Positions 1-10,220 of a DNA stretch of 64,000 bases are shown in pieces (position 1 is the stretch's first letter; every line of letters begins with the position of its first letter). The translations under genes were made by a program, and so were the position numbers. The stretch covers positions 2,953,289 through 3,017,288 of the forward strand of contig CM030938.1 of the NCBI GenBank assembly GCA_018136815.1, read 5' to 3'. The notes under the pieces were generated by a model. That model saw only the letters and a list, made by a program, of their open reading frames with translations, was not told the DNA's origin and did no database searches. This DNA comes from Isochrysis galbana. Its lineage: Eukaryota > Haptophyta > Isochrysidales > Isochrysidaceae.

Positions 1-229
1 CAGGGCACCAAAATCTCGCGATAGGGGTTTCGTCGGCTCGCACCAAGATATCTCTAAAAAATTAGCTTATTGTTTTGGTCTTGCAAAGGGGGTCAGTCTC
101 TCAGTTGGGTTCTAGTATAATAAATTGGTTGCCGGTCTACGAGGCAGTGGGCCCCCTCCTCAACTGCGTTGCGGCGTGTTCATTCGCAGGGGGCCGCGCG
201 ACAGGCGGTGGCCTCTCCCTCCTCTCGCG

Positions 230-496
230 GCTCTCTCTCAGCTCTCTCTCCCTCCCTTTCCCCCCTCTCCCCCCCTGCCCCTCCCCCCCCTCCCCCCCTC
301 ATTCCTATCTCTCTCTCTCTCTATCTGCGCGTGTGTTTCTCTCGTGCGCTCGCTCGGGTCCGGACGGGGGAGGCGAAAGGGAGCGCACAGCGCTGCACGC
401 TCTCGCTCTCCCTCCCTCCATCCATCCATCCAGCTACCTCCCTTCCTCCCTCCCTCTCTTCGACCCCCACCCCCTCTCTTGTTGCCCTCTCGGTCC
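230..496 (+). promoter_or_regulatory. CT-rich leader of the transportin gene
   Basis: This stretch is almost pure C and T on the coding strand (runs of CTCTCT and CCCTCCC) and stops at the ATG at 497. The same arrangement recurs in front of most other genes here, so it is probably a core-promoter or 5'UTR feature rather than a random microsatellite. The reading frame stays open through it, but the encoded Ser/Leu/Pro run resembles no protein and was not taken as coding. Confidence 0.55.
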
Positions 497-3400
497 ATGT
501 CGGCAGAGGGCTCCGAGCCTTGGCAGCCGAGCGCCGAGGGGCTTAGCCAGCTGTTGCAGCTGCTCGTTTCATCGCAGTCGGCGGACAATCAGACGCACCG
601 CGCAATCCAGCAGCAACTCATCGCCTTCAATGCAATCCCCGAATTCAATAACTACCTCGTCTACATATTCTATGCTATGCGCGACCAGCCAGGCCCTGTG
701 CGTCAGATGGCGGGCCTCGTGCTCAAGAACAATGTGAAAGAGCGCTGGGACGAGCTGCAACCTTCGGTGCAGGCATATGTGAAGCAGGGGGTCCTGGAGT
801 GCATTGGCGTGCCAGAGTCCTTCCTGCGGCAGACGGCGGGCACATGCGTCACGACAATTGCCTACACCGCGGGGCTTGCTGCGTGGCCTGACCTCGTGCC
901 GACTCTTTTGGGGATGCTCAGCGGTTCAAATACCAATACGGATACCGCCGAGGGGGCTCTCGCCGCTCTCGCCAAGGTTTGCGAGGACTCGAGCGAAGCT
1001 CTTGCCACGCAACCCGCGTCGCAGCCGCTTTTGGTGCCGCTCATTGAGACAATACTGCCACTAGTGAACGCGGCGCACATGCCGTTGCGAAGGCGCGCAG
1101 CACTACTGCCCATTGTGCAAACCAAGAGGAATAATCCCTCGAGTAGTCCTCGTAGAGCCACCGCTAGCGCACAGGTCTCTGTATCCATTGCTCACGGCCT
1201 CCCCATGCGACTGCCCAGTTGGACCGCCTTGTGGTGCCCATCAGTCTCATCGCTGCCAGTGGCACGTCTCCCTTGTTCGCAGGCACGCTCTGGCTTGCAT
1301 CAATGCTTTCATTCCGCTTTGTCCCGAGCCACTGAATTCCCGCATGCCCGCATTGTTGGCCGCCTTGGATGCCGCCAAGACAGACGAAACGCCTGAAGTT
1401 CGACGTCTTGTTTGTCAGGTGTGTAATCGAAGCATGGCACGCTGATAATAGTGGAGCTGTTGCCCAGACGGGAGGCTAGAACTGCTAAGCCGATGCACCT
1501 ATCACCGACTCTCCTCTGACGGAGTGGCCGATTCGTCCGTCCCTACTAACCGAGCGCGTGGTGCAACGCGTTGTTGACTGGCACCGCCACCCTGCTTCCT
1601 CTAGGCTCTCGTGATGCTTCTTGATGTTGCAATTGAGAAGCTCGAACCTGTGATGCCGCAGCTGATCCCTTTCATGCTCTCCGCTACAGCGGACGCCGAC
1701 CCGCTTGTCGCGCTCGAAGCGTGCGAGTTTTGGTGAGAGGCATCGCGCAGACCCAACTCGCATTCAGTCCATTCTGAAATCTAGGTGGCTGTCAATTCGT
1801 TGCTCATGACGCCTGCATGCATTATGCCTCAGGTCTGCTATTTGCGAGACCAGATGTGCAAAGCAGGCATTGTCTCCATTCCTCTCACAGCTCGTTTCCC
1901 TCTTGCTTCGCGGGATGGTCTACCCACCTGATGAGATTGAGGAGCTGCTTGCCGCAGGAGAGGCCGATGCTCACGAGGCCGACCGGCCGGAAGACATTCG
2001 CCCACGCTTTCATCGATCAAAGCATGGGTCTGCGGGTGGGGGGGGGGCAGGGGATGCAACTGGTGCTGATGGTGCTGCTGACGGAGAAGATGAAGACGAC
2101 AACGAGGACGATGCAGGGGCCGAGGTTGCCGATTGGTCTTTGCGAAAGTGTTCCGCCTCCGGGCTCGATATTCTCGCGGGAACATTCGGCGCCGTGGTGC
2201 TTCCTTACCTTCTGCCAGAGCTACAGGTGAATTCACACCGGAGCCTTACGGGTAAATCACACATCTCTTCACCAATTTCGTTCCCATCATCATGGTCTCG
2301 CGGAGTAGACAAACACACGCAAACGAGCGGTCGCTAGTTTGTCTAGTGGCTCTGTGTTCCTCTCTACAACCAATGCTGTGATCAATCCTAGGAACGGACG
2401 CAGATAAGTCTCATGATCGCCCTCCTTTTTTTTCTAGGCGCGCCTATCCTCGGAAGAGTGGCCACAACGGGAGGCTGCGATACTCGCTCTGGGTGCTGTC
2501 GCTGACGGCTGCGAGGAAGCACTCGCCCCCTACCTACCTCAGCTCTTTCCGTGGCTGATTGCGACGCTTGATCACCCCGTCAGCCTCGTCCGAGCGATTA
2601 CCTGCTGGTAGCACTCACGCCTCGGCCCAAGGAGTGTCCTCTTCGGCAAGTGGACCGCCTCAATTGGTGGCCAGCACAACGCCTTGATCTCACATTGTCA
2701 CGTTAGCCAATCCTGAGGTGCAATCACCCTCTACTCAGGACTCTTTCCCGTTACTCACGGTGGTTGGTGGAGCAGCGCGACGCAGCTTCATTCCTTGAAC
2801 CCCTCGTCAAAGGTTTGCTTTCCAAAGTGCTCGATCATAACAAGAAGGTGCGCCTCTAAGATCCTTCATGTGCCATGTAAAAGCACATTATCCTGCCGGT
2901 GTTCAACCAAACGGTGGGTTAGGCGTATGAATCTAAATTCATCTCGCACGCTCTCTTCGCCCCCTCAATGCTCCCGTTCGTGCTCTACCCATCACAGGTC
3001 CAAGAGGCTGCTTGCTCTGCCTTCGCAACCCTCGAGGAAGAGGCACAGCTCTTGCTCACACCGATGCTCGACGATATCCTCAGCGCCTTGATGACAGCTT
3101 ACCAAAGGTGGCTTTAATATCTACCGCCGGCAATCTTTCTCGTGTAGCTGGATGCTCGTGTAGCTGGATGGCCTGTACACCTTTGCTGTCTCTTGACCCG
3201 GCTCCTTGACGCCTACAACGTTGTTGGCTGCTCCGGTAGGTATCAGGCCAAGAATCTCCTCGTGCTGTACGACGCCATTGGCACACTAGCTGATGCGGTC
3301 GGTGCGGAGTTATGTCAGGTCCGCTGCGGACGCCCATATTTCTTTCTCACGTCTGTCCGTGGCGCACGCTTCACAAGACAACTCGCTTCCTCAGCCACTT

Positions 3401-5120
3401 TCGCTCGCGGGCGATTCCCTCACTCGGAGTGCACTTCAAGCACGGAATCATTCAAGGCCTTTTGGTGATATCACCTAGGTTGTGCCGTGGTGTCGCTGCG
3501 ATTGCACAGCAACTCACAAGGCATCATGTTATCTCCGAGATTCACGATATATTGCGTCACTGACGCTTCCGCTCCTTCAAATGCCATCAGCAACGACACA
3601 TCGAAACTCTAGTTCCCCCCCTTCTTTCACGATGGTCGACCATCCCCGATGACGATCGGGCGGCCTTTCCTCTCCTCGAGTGCCTCACTTCAATTGCAAA
3701 TGCTCTAGGGCTTGGATTTCAGCCCTACGCTGCACCCACCTACGAGCGCTGTTTGCGCATCGTTAAGGGTGTCCTTGCCGCAGGTAAAACTGCGCTGCAA
3801 CATCGGAGTCTCGTCCAAGCATTCATATGCTCGGCCCAAGCGTGATGGTAGGGCGTATCTTAGGACCTCGTGCATAGTGTCAACCCACATTCGTTTGCCT
3901 CACGGTCCGGGGATCGGCCATTGTGTCACATACTCTTCGATTCTCCGGTGCTGATGCCACAATCACGCTGTTTGCCGTCTGCTTTTCCCGCCGCTCCTCA
4001 GACGTTGCAGCAGACACATGCGCTAACACTGAACCGCCCGACCGAGACTTTCTTGTTTGCGCTCTCGACCTGCTTTCTGGTCTTGTAGAGGGGATGGGAC
4101 AAAGTTTGGAACCGCTCATCGGGGCGTCTGAATTGCCTGCGCTACTTCTCGCATGCATGAGACAGCACGCGCCAGATGTGAGGCAATCCGCGTTTGCTCT
4201 CGTCGGGGACCTGGCCAAGGTAAGCGGAATGGCGTGAGGTGTCGGAAGTGGAACGCCTCGGATAGATTAGCCGCCACCCACTTCACTCTTCCTCAATTTC
4301 ACACATGCTGCCTCTCATTCGATCTCGCCGTTCACTGTTCGTAGTCTTGTCTCAACCCCTTCATTCCCGTTCTTGAAGAAGCACTCGGAATTCTTACCAA
4401 AGCTCTGGACCCCGAGTTCACATCCGTCTGCAACAACGCGTCGTGGGCTATTGGCGAGGTGACGCTATCCGTAGCTCCCTTGATGCCGTTTACTTAGCCA
4501 ACCCCGCATGCGCGACTTGCCATGGACCGACGTACTGCCATTCGACGATGCAGCTCACTCTTCTCTTTAAGCCTTGGTTTATCGCACCGGAGGCGCCGGC
4601 ATTTCATCATCCTAATGCGTGCTGGTCATTTGCCCAACCCCAGGTGACGGTGAAAGTCGGTAGCTCCATTGCGCCATACGTGCCCACAATTCTGCAGCAC
4701 CTCATTCTCATCGTCTCGCGACCGGCGCACGAGGTGCCGCGCGCTCTCATCGAGAATACGGCGATTACTATCGGGAGGCTTGGCATGGCGGCGCCACAGG
4801 CGGTCGCACCTCTCTTGGAGACATTTGCACACCCGTGGCTAAGAGCACTTCGTCACATACGTGACGATATCGAGAAGGAGCACGCTTTTCAGGGGCTCAT
4901 CCAAATTGTTCAGCTTAATCCTGATGGGATGATGGGGTCACTTCCGGCTCTTTTTGCGGCCATAGGCTCATGGGATGCAATACCGCCGCCTCTAGCTCCA
5001 ACACTGACATCTATTGCCCAAGCTTACAAGAGACAAGTCCCAGCGGAGTCATGGGCCTCCTTCTTCTCCTCTTTTCCTGAGTCTCTGCAGCGTAAGCTTT
5101 CAGAACGTCATGGGATTTGA
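497..5120 (+). CDS. TNPO1: transportin-1 / importin beta-2, 12 exons
   Basis: Karyopherin-beta2 imports PY-NLS cargo (hnRNPs and other RNA-binding proteins) through nuclear pores and releases it on RanGTP binding. Exons read as 497-1092, 1283-1418, 1605-1732, 1833-2226, 2438-2607, 2739-2847, 2998-3107, 3240-3318, 3591-3783, 4002-4219, 4345-4458 and 4644-5120. All junction phases agree and give 907 codons, close to the roughly 900 residues of animal transportins. Family landmarks are visible: ALEACEFW, the acidic H8-type loop introduced by [42 protein letters not shown], and the C-terminal [24 protein letters not shown] and FFSSFPESL blocks. Introns are GT-AG except the first, which seems to use a GC donor at 1093. 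The start is the first ATG after the CT tract. Identity is very secure; single splice sites slightly less so. Confidence 0.95.
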
Positions 5121-5761
5121 TGACTCAGAGGCCGTGCAGCGAAAGGCCACATTGTTGGTTCATTCCCGTCCAAGCAAATCGGCAGGCATTCCCGGGGTTG
5201 GTTAGTCCCAATGAGTTCGAACGTGCACCTTCTTCGGGAACACACGACTAGATGCCATCATGCGGCGAATGTGGGGTTCATTGACCTATGCCTTACATAG
5301 CTGTAGACGGATGCGATAGTCGAAGATGCTGTCTAATTGCGCCTGAGGCATCCATACGGTCGAGCAAGTTTACGACGACCACCAAGCGATTTGGTGTGCA
5401 TCTCTCTTGCTCTCCGCTTCGGTCTTGAGGATCGAAGACTGGACCCGGAAAATCCCGGCCAACCGATAAATTTCTCGAGCAAGACTGCGCGACTCAACCG
5501 CGACGTGGAGAAAGAGGATCGCATGTTGTGCGGTAGCTATGCTGTGCGCTTGTCCGTTGCATCAATGTGACGTGCTATGTGTTCGCACCGACCGGAACTG
5601 CAAAACCGATATGCTCTTTCGTCTAGTTACTAAAAGGAAAAGACCGAAGATTAGGGGCTAACACCTATCGAATAAAAGAAAGCATTCTGAACCGTTCTCG
5701 CCGCCTCGCACGCGGGCTTGCCTACACCTAGACCCACTACTACTCTTACTCTGACGCACGC
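5121..5761. other. 3' flank of transportin, no gene seen
   Basis: This is the 3'UTR and intergenic spacer. No reading frame resembling a protein was found. At 5635-5672 there is a divergent copy of the GAAGATT-AGGGGCTA-ACACCTAT block that recurs near 7565, 10225 and 23471, suggesting an old retroposon tail. Confidence 0.4.
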
Positions 5762-6205
5762 AACTAAGATTATGCTTGGTTCTCCCATGGGGGGGGGGGG
5801 GGGGCACGAGCCTCCCCCTCTCTCCACTCTCCACTCCTTCCCTGCTGGGGGGGGGGGGACCACCCATCCTCCTGGCATGCCTTATGGCTTGCCAGGAGCA
5901 GACTTCCCTGCTGACCCACTCTCTTCCCCACAGGCTCGCCCGGTTTGCTCGCCCTGGCCAGTCGTGGCCCGCTCATTGCTCCATCCCCTCCCCCCAACTA
6001 AGTTTATACTTAGTTCGCCCATGGGGGGGCACGAGCCCCCCTCTCTCTCCACTCCTCCCCTGCCATGGGGGAGGAACCACCCACTCTCCTGGCACGCCTG
6101 ATGGCTTGCCAGGAGCACACAGCTCTGCTGACCCATTCTTCTCCCCACAGGCCCGCCTGACTCGCCCGCCCTGGCCCGTCGTGGCCTGCCCATCTCTCTG
6201 ACCAG
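5762..6205 (+). repeat. imperfect tandem duplication, two units of about 210-235 bp
   Basis: Unit 1 (5762-5995) and unit 2 (5996-about 6205) share the same order of blocks: an AACTAAG..TTATRCTTRGTT hairpin, CCCATGGGGGG, CACGAGCC, a CT stretch, CTGGCAYGCC, ATGGCTTGCCAGGAG, CTGACCCA, CCCCACAGGC and GCCCTGGCCMGTCGTGGCC. Unit 1 has longer G runs. No protein is supported. Confidence 0.7.
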
Positions 6206-6879
6206 CCCCTCCTCCCCCTGGGCCCCCCTGATCAGGACCCCCCAGCCAGCTCCTGTCGACCTGCGGGGGCGCGGAGCGCCAGCGAGGGAGAGGCAGGAGG
6301 GGCCAGGGAGGTGTCGTTCCGTCAATTGTGGGACATCAGTCGAATTGAGCAATCAATGTCCACAGTTGTATTGTAGCCGTTTAAAATTAGATCGGTTTAA
6401 AATTATCATAGAGACGCCGTCAAAAGGAGCACCTGGGTGCACGCCGTGCATGGGCACGGCGCGATGTGCATCGGTCCCCCCGCGGATACGCCGTGCGTGC
6501 GCATGTCAACTCGTTCCCTCTGTGTACCCCCTGCGGCCCACAACTACGTAAACTGGCCGTATAAGAGATGTTTCGTTACGCAGCACCTGTGATGACTTGC
6601 AATCACAGTGTGCACGCCGTGCGTGGGCACGGCGCGATGTGCACCGGCGCCCCCCCCGCGGGGGCGCCGTGCGTGCGCATAGCAACTTCCAGGAAGGTGC
6701 ACGCCGTGCGTTCACTCTTTCCGCGGGGGAACTCTGGGCGCGGAGGACGGAAGGTGCGGGACTTCTACCGTCCCCGCTCTGACACTTGTGACTTCCAATA
6801 CCCCCCCCCTCCTCCGCGCCAAAAGGCGCGGGACTTCGACCGTCCCCATTGTGACTGCCCCCCCCCCTACACTTCACTG
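6206..6879. repeat. CACGCCGTG-rich spacer
   Basis: Several short imperfect copies of GTGCACGCCGTGCGTG-(N)-GGCACGGCGCGATGTGC occur between 6430 and 6715, separated by C- or G-rich runs. No coding potential is convincing. Confidence 0.4.
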
Positions 6880-7215
6880 GGCTTTTCACAACCACCGCGC
6901 GCAGCGCGATGCAGTGCTCGAAGCAGCGCTGTGGCACCACGCGCAGCGCGCGCGGCAGCACGGCCGACGTGAGCGCCGCGCACTGCGCAAAGGCGTCCTC
7001 CCCGAGCTGCCTCACGCTCGCCGGGAGCGCCGCCGCGCGCACCATGCAGGTGATGGCGGTGTTTTCGATGAATCGATACTTGCGCGCCACTGCAAAGAGG
7101 AGGTGCTGTGCGTCCTGCAGATCTACCTTTGGCTTGCCATCGGCCGTCGTATCGAGCGACGGGTTTGCTTGCGCTTGTCGCCTATTGGCGCGGAGAGCCA
7201 GCCAATGCTCTCACA
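6880..7215 (-). pseudogene. BspA-type leucine-rich repeat (LRR_5) gene fragment
   Basis: The minus strand encodes about 70 residues with LRR_5 spacing, including FIENTAIT, LPASVRQLGEDAFAQCAAL and VLPRALRVVPQRCFEHCIAL. The pattern is a Phe/Cys-centred repeat of about 23 residues. Upstream the frame continues for some 40 residues (about QAQANPSLDTTADGKPKVDL) and then breaks; downstream it runs into the repeat spacer. No ATG and no complete repeat array are present, so this is a remnant of one of the large LRR_5 surface or regulatory protein families of algae. A similar fragment lies at 41690-42016. Confidence 0.6.
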
Positions 7216-7329
7216 GCTGAGGAAGCTCAAGGTGCAGGTTACTCTGCTGTGATCACGATGCAATTGAGTGTGTGTGTGCGGGGGGGGGGGAGGGGGGTCG
7301 GAGAGGGGGGTCGAATACTCTAGTAAATA

Positions 7330-7535
7330 TAACATGTATATATGCGGGGGGTAATTTCCCCCCGCATGCACTGGGGGGAGGACAAGTACCGAGGGGGGGG
7401 GGCAATGCCTCTCCCCCCGGTACCACGCGGACACCTGGCTCGTCAGGCATGGCGGGAGTCCGGGGCTGAAAAGTTGTGTCCAAATAGCTAGTGGGGTTGG
7501 CTAGAATATAACATTAATAATTTAATTTAATTCCA
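7330..7535 (+). mobile_element. 5'-truncated copy of the SINE-like unit
   Basis: The sequence from GGGGGGAGGACAAGTACCGAGG through CACCTGGCTCGTCAGGCATG, AAAAGTTGTGTCCAA and TAGCTAGTGGGGTTGGCTAG to the AT-rich end (ATAACATTAATAATTTAATT) matches the 3' parts of the units at 13144-13474 (opposite strand) and 44510-45030. Its 5' half is missing, as in a truncated retroposon. Confidence 0.7.
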
Positions 7536-7552
7536 TCCCCTCCCCCCTCCCC

Positions 7553-8010
7553 CCCCAAAAAAAAGATCTGAAGATTCAGGGCTACACACCTATTGCTAGA
7601 CAGCGAATACTACTTTTGTCACTGCACATCAGACACCGCCCTTAACTCCCTTCCCTCCGCCCCTTCGCCTTCCCCCCCTCATTCCTTTGTCTTTGGTGTC
7701 GGGGGTGCGGCCCTGGTACACTACCAAGGGCCCGGTTTCAGGTGCGAGGTCCGGGCAGGCCTTTTGGATTTGTGTTGTTGGTTGAGGCGGGCATCTTGTG
7801 CCGTGGTCGCCTCAAAGTTGTTGTATCGGCGTGTTCTTCGCCGGTGTTAGCCACTTGGGTGCACAAAGAGTCTGTCTATAATACCTGCTTGCTCGCGTGG
7901 CTTGTCCGGCGCGCTTGGGTGTCGGGCCAGTGTGTCTAGGGCGTCGAAGATGTTTGTTAATCGCTTAATCGCAGGCATTCTCCCAAATGTGTGGAGGACT
8001 CGTCGGTTGT
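7553..8010 (-). mobile_element. LINE 3' fragment, minus strand
   Basis: The minus frame ending near 7847 contains a Zn-knuckle remnant and FGRMPAIKRLTNIFDALDTL..IIDRLFVHPSG, the counterpart of LGECPRITGILGTLNKIARF..IIDNLFIYPKG in the LINE at 10524-11055. It is followed by a 3' region and a tail (TAGCCCTGAATCTTCAGATC, then T run) shared with the tails at 10225 and 23471. Only the last part of the ORF is present. Confidence 0.6.
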
Positions 8011-9183
8011 CTTGCAGAAGCGGCATGCCACCAGCAGAGCCTCCAGGCTCCAGGGTCGCCAGAGGGCAGCTGGAGGCCTGCCGCAGGCACGCCCTCGCGC
8101 GTGCCGCAGGAGAGGGGAGAGCGCGCGCGGAGAAGGGGGTGGGCGTGAGCAAGAGCTCCGCCCACCGAAAAATAGGTAAGTCCCGCGCCTGTTTACGGGA
8201 TAAGTCGGGGCCGAGACCGCCGCCAACCGCCAACCCGGTAGCAGGCGTAAGAGGAAGGGGGAAACAGATCACCGGGGGGGGGGAGGGGGAGGGGGGGGGG
8301 GGGGAGCACCGGACCATATCTAAACCCTTCACCCCTATCTATTCCCCTAGTAGTGCACAGGGGGAGTCGCCTGATGGCGGGGGGGGGAGGGGAAGGGACG
8401 GGGGAGTGGGGGTGTAGAAAGTTTGCGGCGTGAAAGTAGAAAAAAATCTTCTTAAAAATCTCCGCTACATACGCGGCGTGAGGCAGTGTGCTTGTGTACC
8501 TCCCTACTACCCACCTTTACCCCTTACAACCCTCTCCCCCTTTCCCAGTTCCCTCTTTAGCGGAGAAGCTGGTTCCGGGGAGGCCGCGCGCGCTGCTTCG
8601 GCCAGGAGTTGGAGAGAAGGGGGCGGGAGACTGTGGCTCCTCCTTTGCTTTAACGTCGGCTTGCACTTCCTTTCCTTAGGTCTTATATCTCGTTAGATCT
8701 TTTTATGATACCCGCTGAAGTTCCTATTAAAGAGGTTCAGCTACCCTAAGTGATGCGTGTCGTATATCCAGACCTCTCGCCGCCTGCAGGAGGTCTTTCG
8801 ATGTTTCTAGGTTGAAATCTTTGTCCACCGTGTAAAGAGGGCTTATCATCTTCCGAATATGCTTGTTGTTAGGGGCGTGTAGCCCCAATTTGCGGCGTGA
8901 AAGTAGAAAGTAGTGAGTCCATAGCATCGTGTGCGGTGTTAATATTATACCATTTTTTTACTCTCACACATGCGTGCTCTACAACCCCCCCCCCCCCCCC
9001 CCAATTTCCACAAACTTCTCCGCGCAATTCTAACCCCAACTATTTCTACGTTTCCGCTCCTATTTGTGTTCTATCTCTTCGGGGTCTTGTTGAAGAAGTA
9101 TCCCTCCACTTTCATCGTAAAATTGCGTCTCTCTCTCTCTTCCCTCTCCTGTCCTCCTCAATTATCCTCGATCTCTCATGGAC
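8011..9183. repeat. repeat-derived spacer with a decayed element
   Basis: The segment about 8461-8660 (GGCGTGAG..CAGTGTG, C-rich middle, CTTCGGCCAGGAGTT..GAGAAGGGGGCGGGAG) has a diverged relative at about 15615-15830. At 8727-8927 (minus) a 60-residue frame beginning LGLHAPNNKHIRKMI resembles retroelement debris but could not be assigned. CGGCGTGAAAGTAGAAA occurs twice (8424 and 8892), bracketing this part. No gene is supported. Confidence 0.4.
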
Positions 9184-9725
9184 CTATGTTCTATCTTGCT
9201 TAGCCTTCAACTGTTCTGATACGATTCTTTGCGCCTCTGGGCCTTCTGTGCACTGCCACAGTCCTTCAAGCTTGCCAGCGCAAGTGTGGGGCCTCGCAGG
9301 GTTTGCCTTAAGGCAACGTTCATATTGATCAATTTGCTCCTTGCAGCGGTCTTTGATGGCTTCGACCAGCGTTGAGCTGAAGCAGCAGACAAAACATTCA
9401 GTTAGAGAGAGTGAGAGACATTTGACTCGGGATCAGTTGGCATATGGTCTTGTAGAAGCACTTACTGTTTCGATGCGCAGGCATTCAGCTGGGTTTTCAG
9501 CTCAGCACAATCAACTAGCCACGTGCTGCCGTGCCCATCCACGCACTTGCCATAGGACTCAAGCTCTGCAATCAGTAGAGCGGCACGGCTCAGAGGATGG
9601 GTGTACGATGGATTCAAGATGAGTGAAGATACGTCGCGGGCGGCGCAGGACGAGTGCTGTACAGGGCGCCTGCCAGACATGCCTGTGAAGCAGTGCTTCT
9701 CAACCTCGCGCAACGCGGCCTGCAT
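9184..9725 (-). CDS. CHCHD5: CHCHD5/Mix14-like twin-CX9C protein
   Basis: Small coiled-coil-helix-coiled-coil-helix proteins of this type are oxidised and trapped in the mitochondrial intermembrane space by MIA40. The start MQAALREVEKHC is close to animal CHCHD5. The first helical pair carries C-x9-C (CAELKTQLNAC), and the second exon carries the twin C-x9-C (CKEQIDQYERC and CAGKLEGLWQC). Exons read 9725-9466 and 9376-9184 with a GT-AG intron that gives ASK-H-STLVEAIKDRC in frame. Exon 1 has about 36 extra residues (TGMSGRR..RAALLIA) between EKHC and ELESYGKC that family members lack. They may be a further short intron whose length is a multiple of three, or a true insertion. A CT-rich tract lies upstream on the coding strand (10015-10070). 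Confidence 0.8.
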
Positions 9726-10220
9726 GGCCCAGAATGATCACACACAGCCTAGCTGAAGGGTGAGAGACGGCGGGAGAGGAGTTAAGGAGTCGGGCTGCAG
9801 CATGCATCGAGCACGCCTCTTCTTCACGTTCGTGCTCCGCCGTATGAAGGGAACTGCCTCCCTCCCGCTGCCACTAGCGCTCACCCGAAAACAACGTTGT
9901 TGGAAGCCTTGCCTTCTTCTCGGGTCGGTCGACCGACCGACACGAGAGAGTGTGTGCGAAGAGGAAGCAGGAGGAGAGAGCCGGAGAGTGGGGGTGGGCG
10001 GGTGGGGGGTGCGATGGAGGGAGAGAGGGAGAGAGGGAGAGCGAGAGAGAGAAGGAGAGAAAGAAGCTTCGATTTTTATAATTTAGTCTCTCATCGTATT
10101 TAGTCCGTGGTGAGATCTCTCTCTGCCTGAAAGAGTTTTGTAGTAGAGTGCCGCTCTTAGTCTCGTGGGGATTGAATTGCGTCCTCACGTGTGCACGTGT
10201 GTCTCGATCCTTCGCCGTCG
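9726..10220 (-). promoter_or_regulatory. upstream region of the CHCHD5-like gene with coding-strand CT tract
   Basis: Read on the minus strand, 10070-10015 is a nearly pure CTCTCCCT tract about 290 bp before the ATG, as seen at other genes here. The rest has no recognisable gene. A short GGTCGGTCGACCGACCGAC palindrome lies at 9924-9942. Confidence 0.45.

Noticed and set aside
125-496. N-terminal extension of transportin encoded in the CT-rich tract
   Set aside because: The frame is open only because the sequence is pure C/T. The product is a Ser/Leu/Pro run unlike any transportin, and the family N-terminus aligns from the ATG at 497.
5718-6352. Overlapping open frames in the G-rich duplication
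   Set aside because: Pro/Gly/Ser-rich composition in all frames, no start context, no domain; explained by the tandem repeat.
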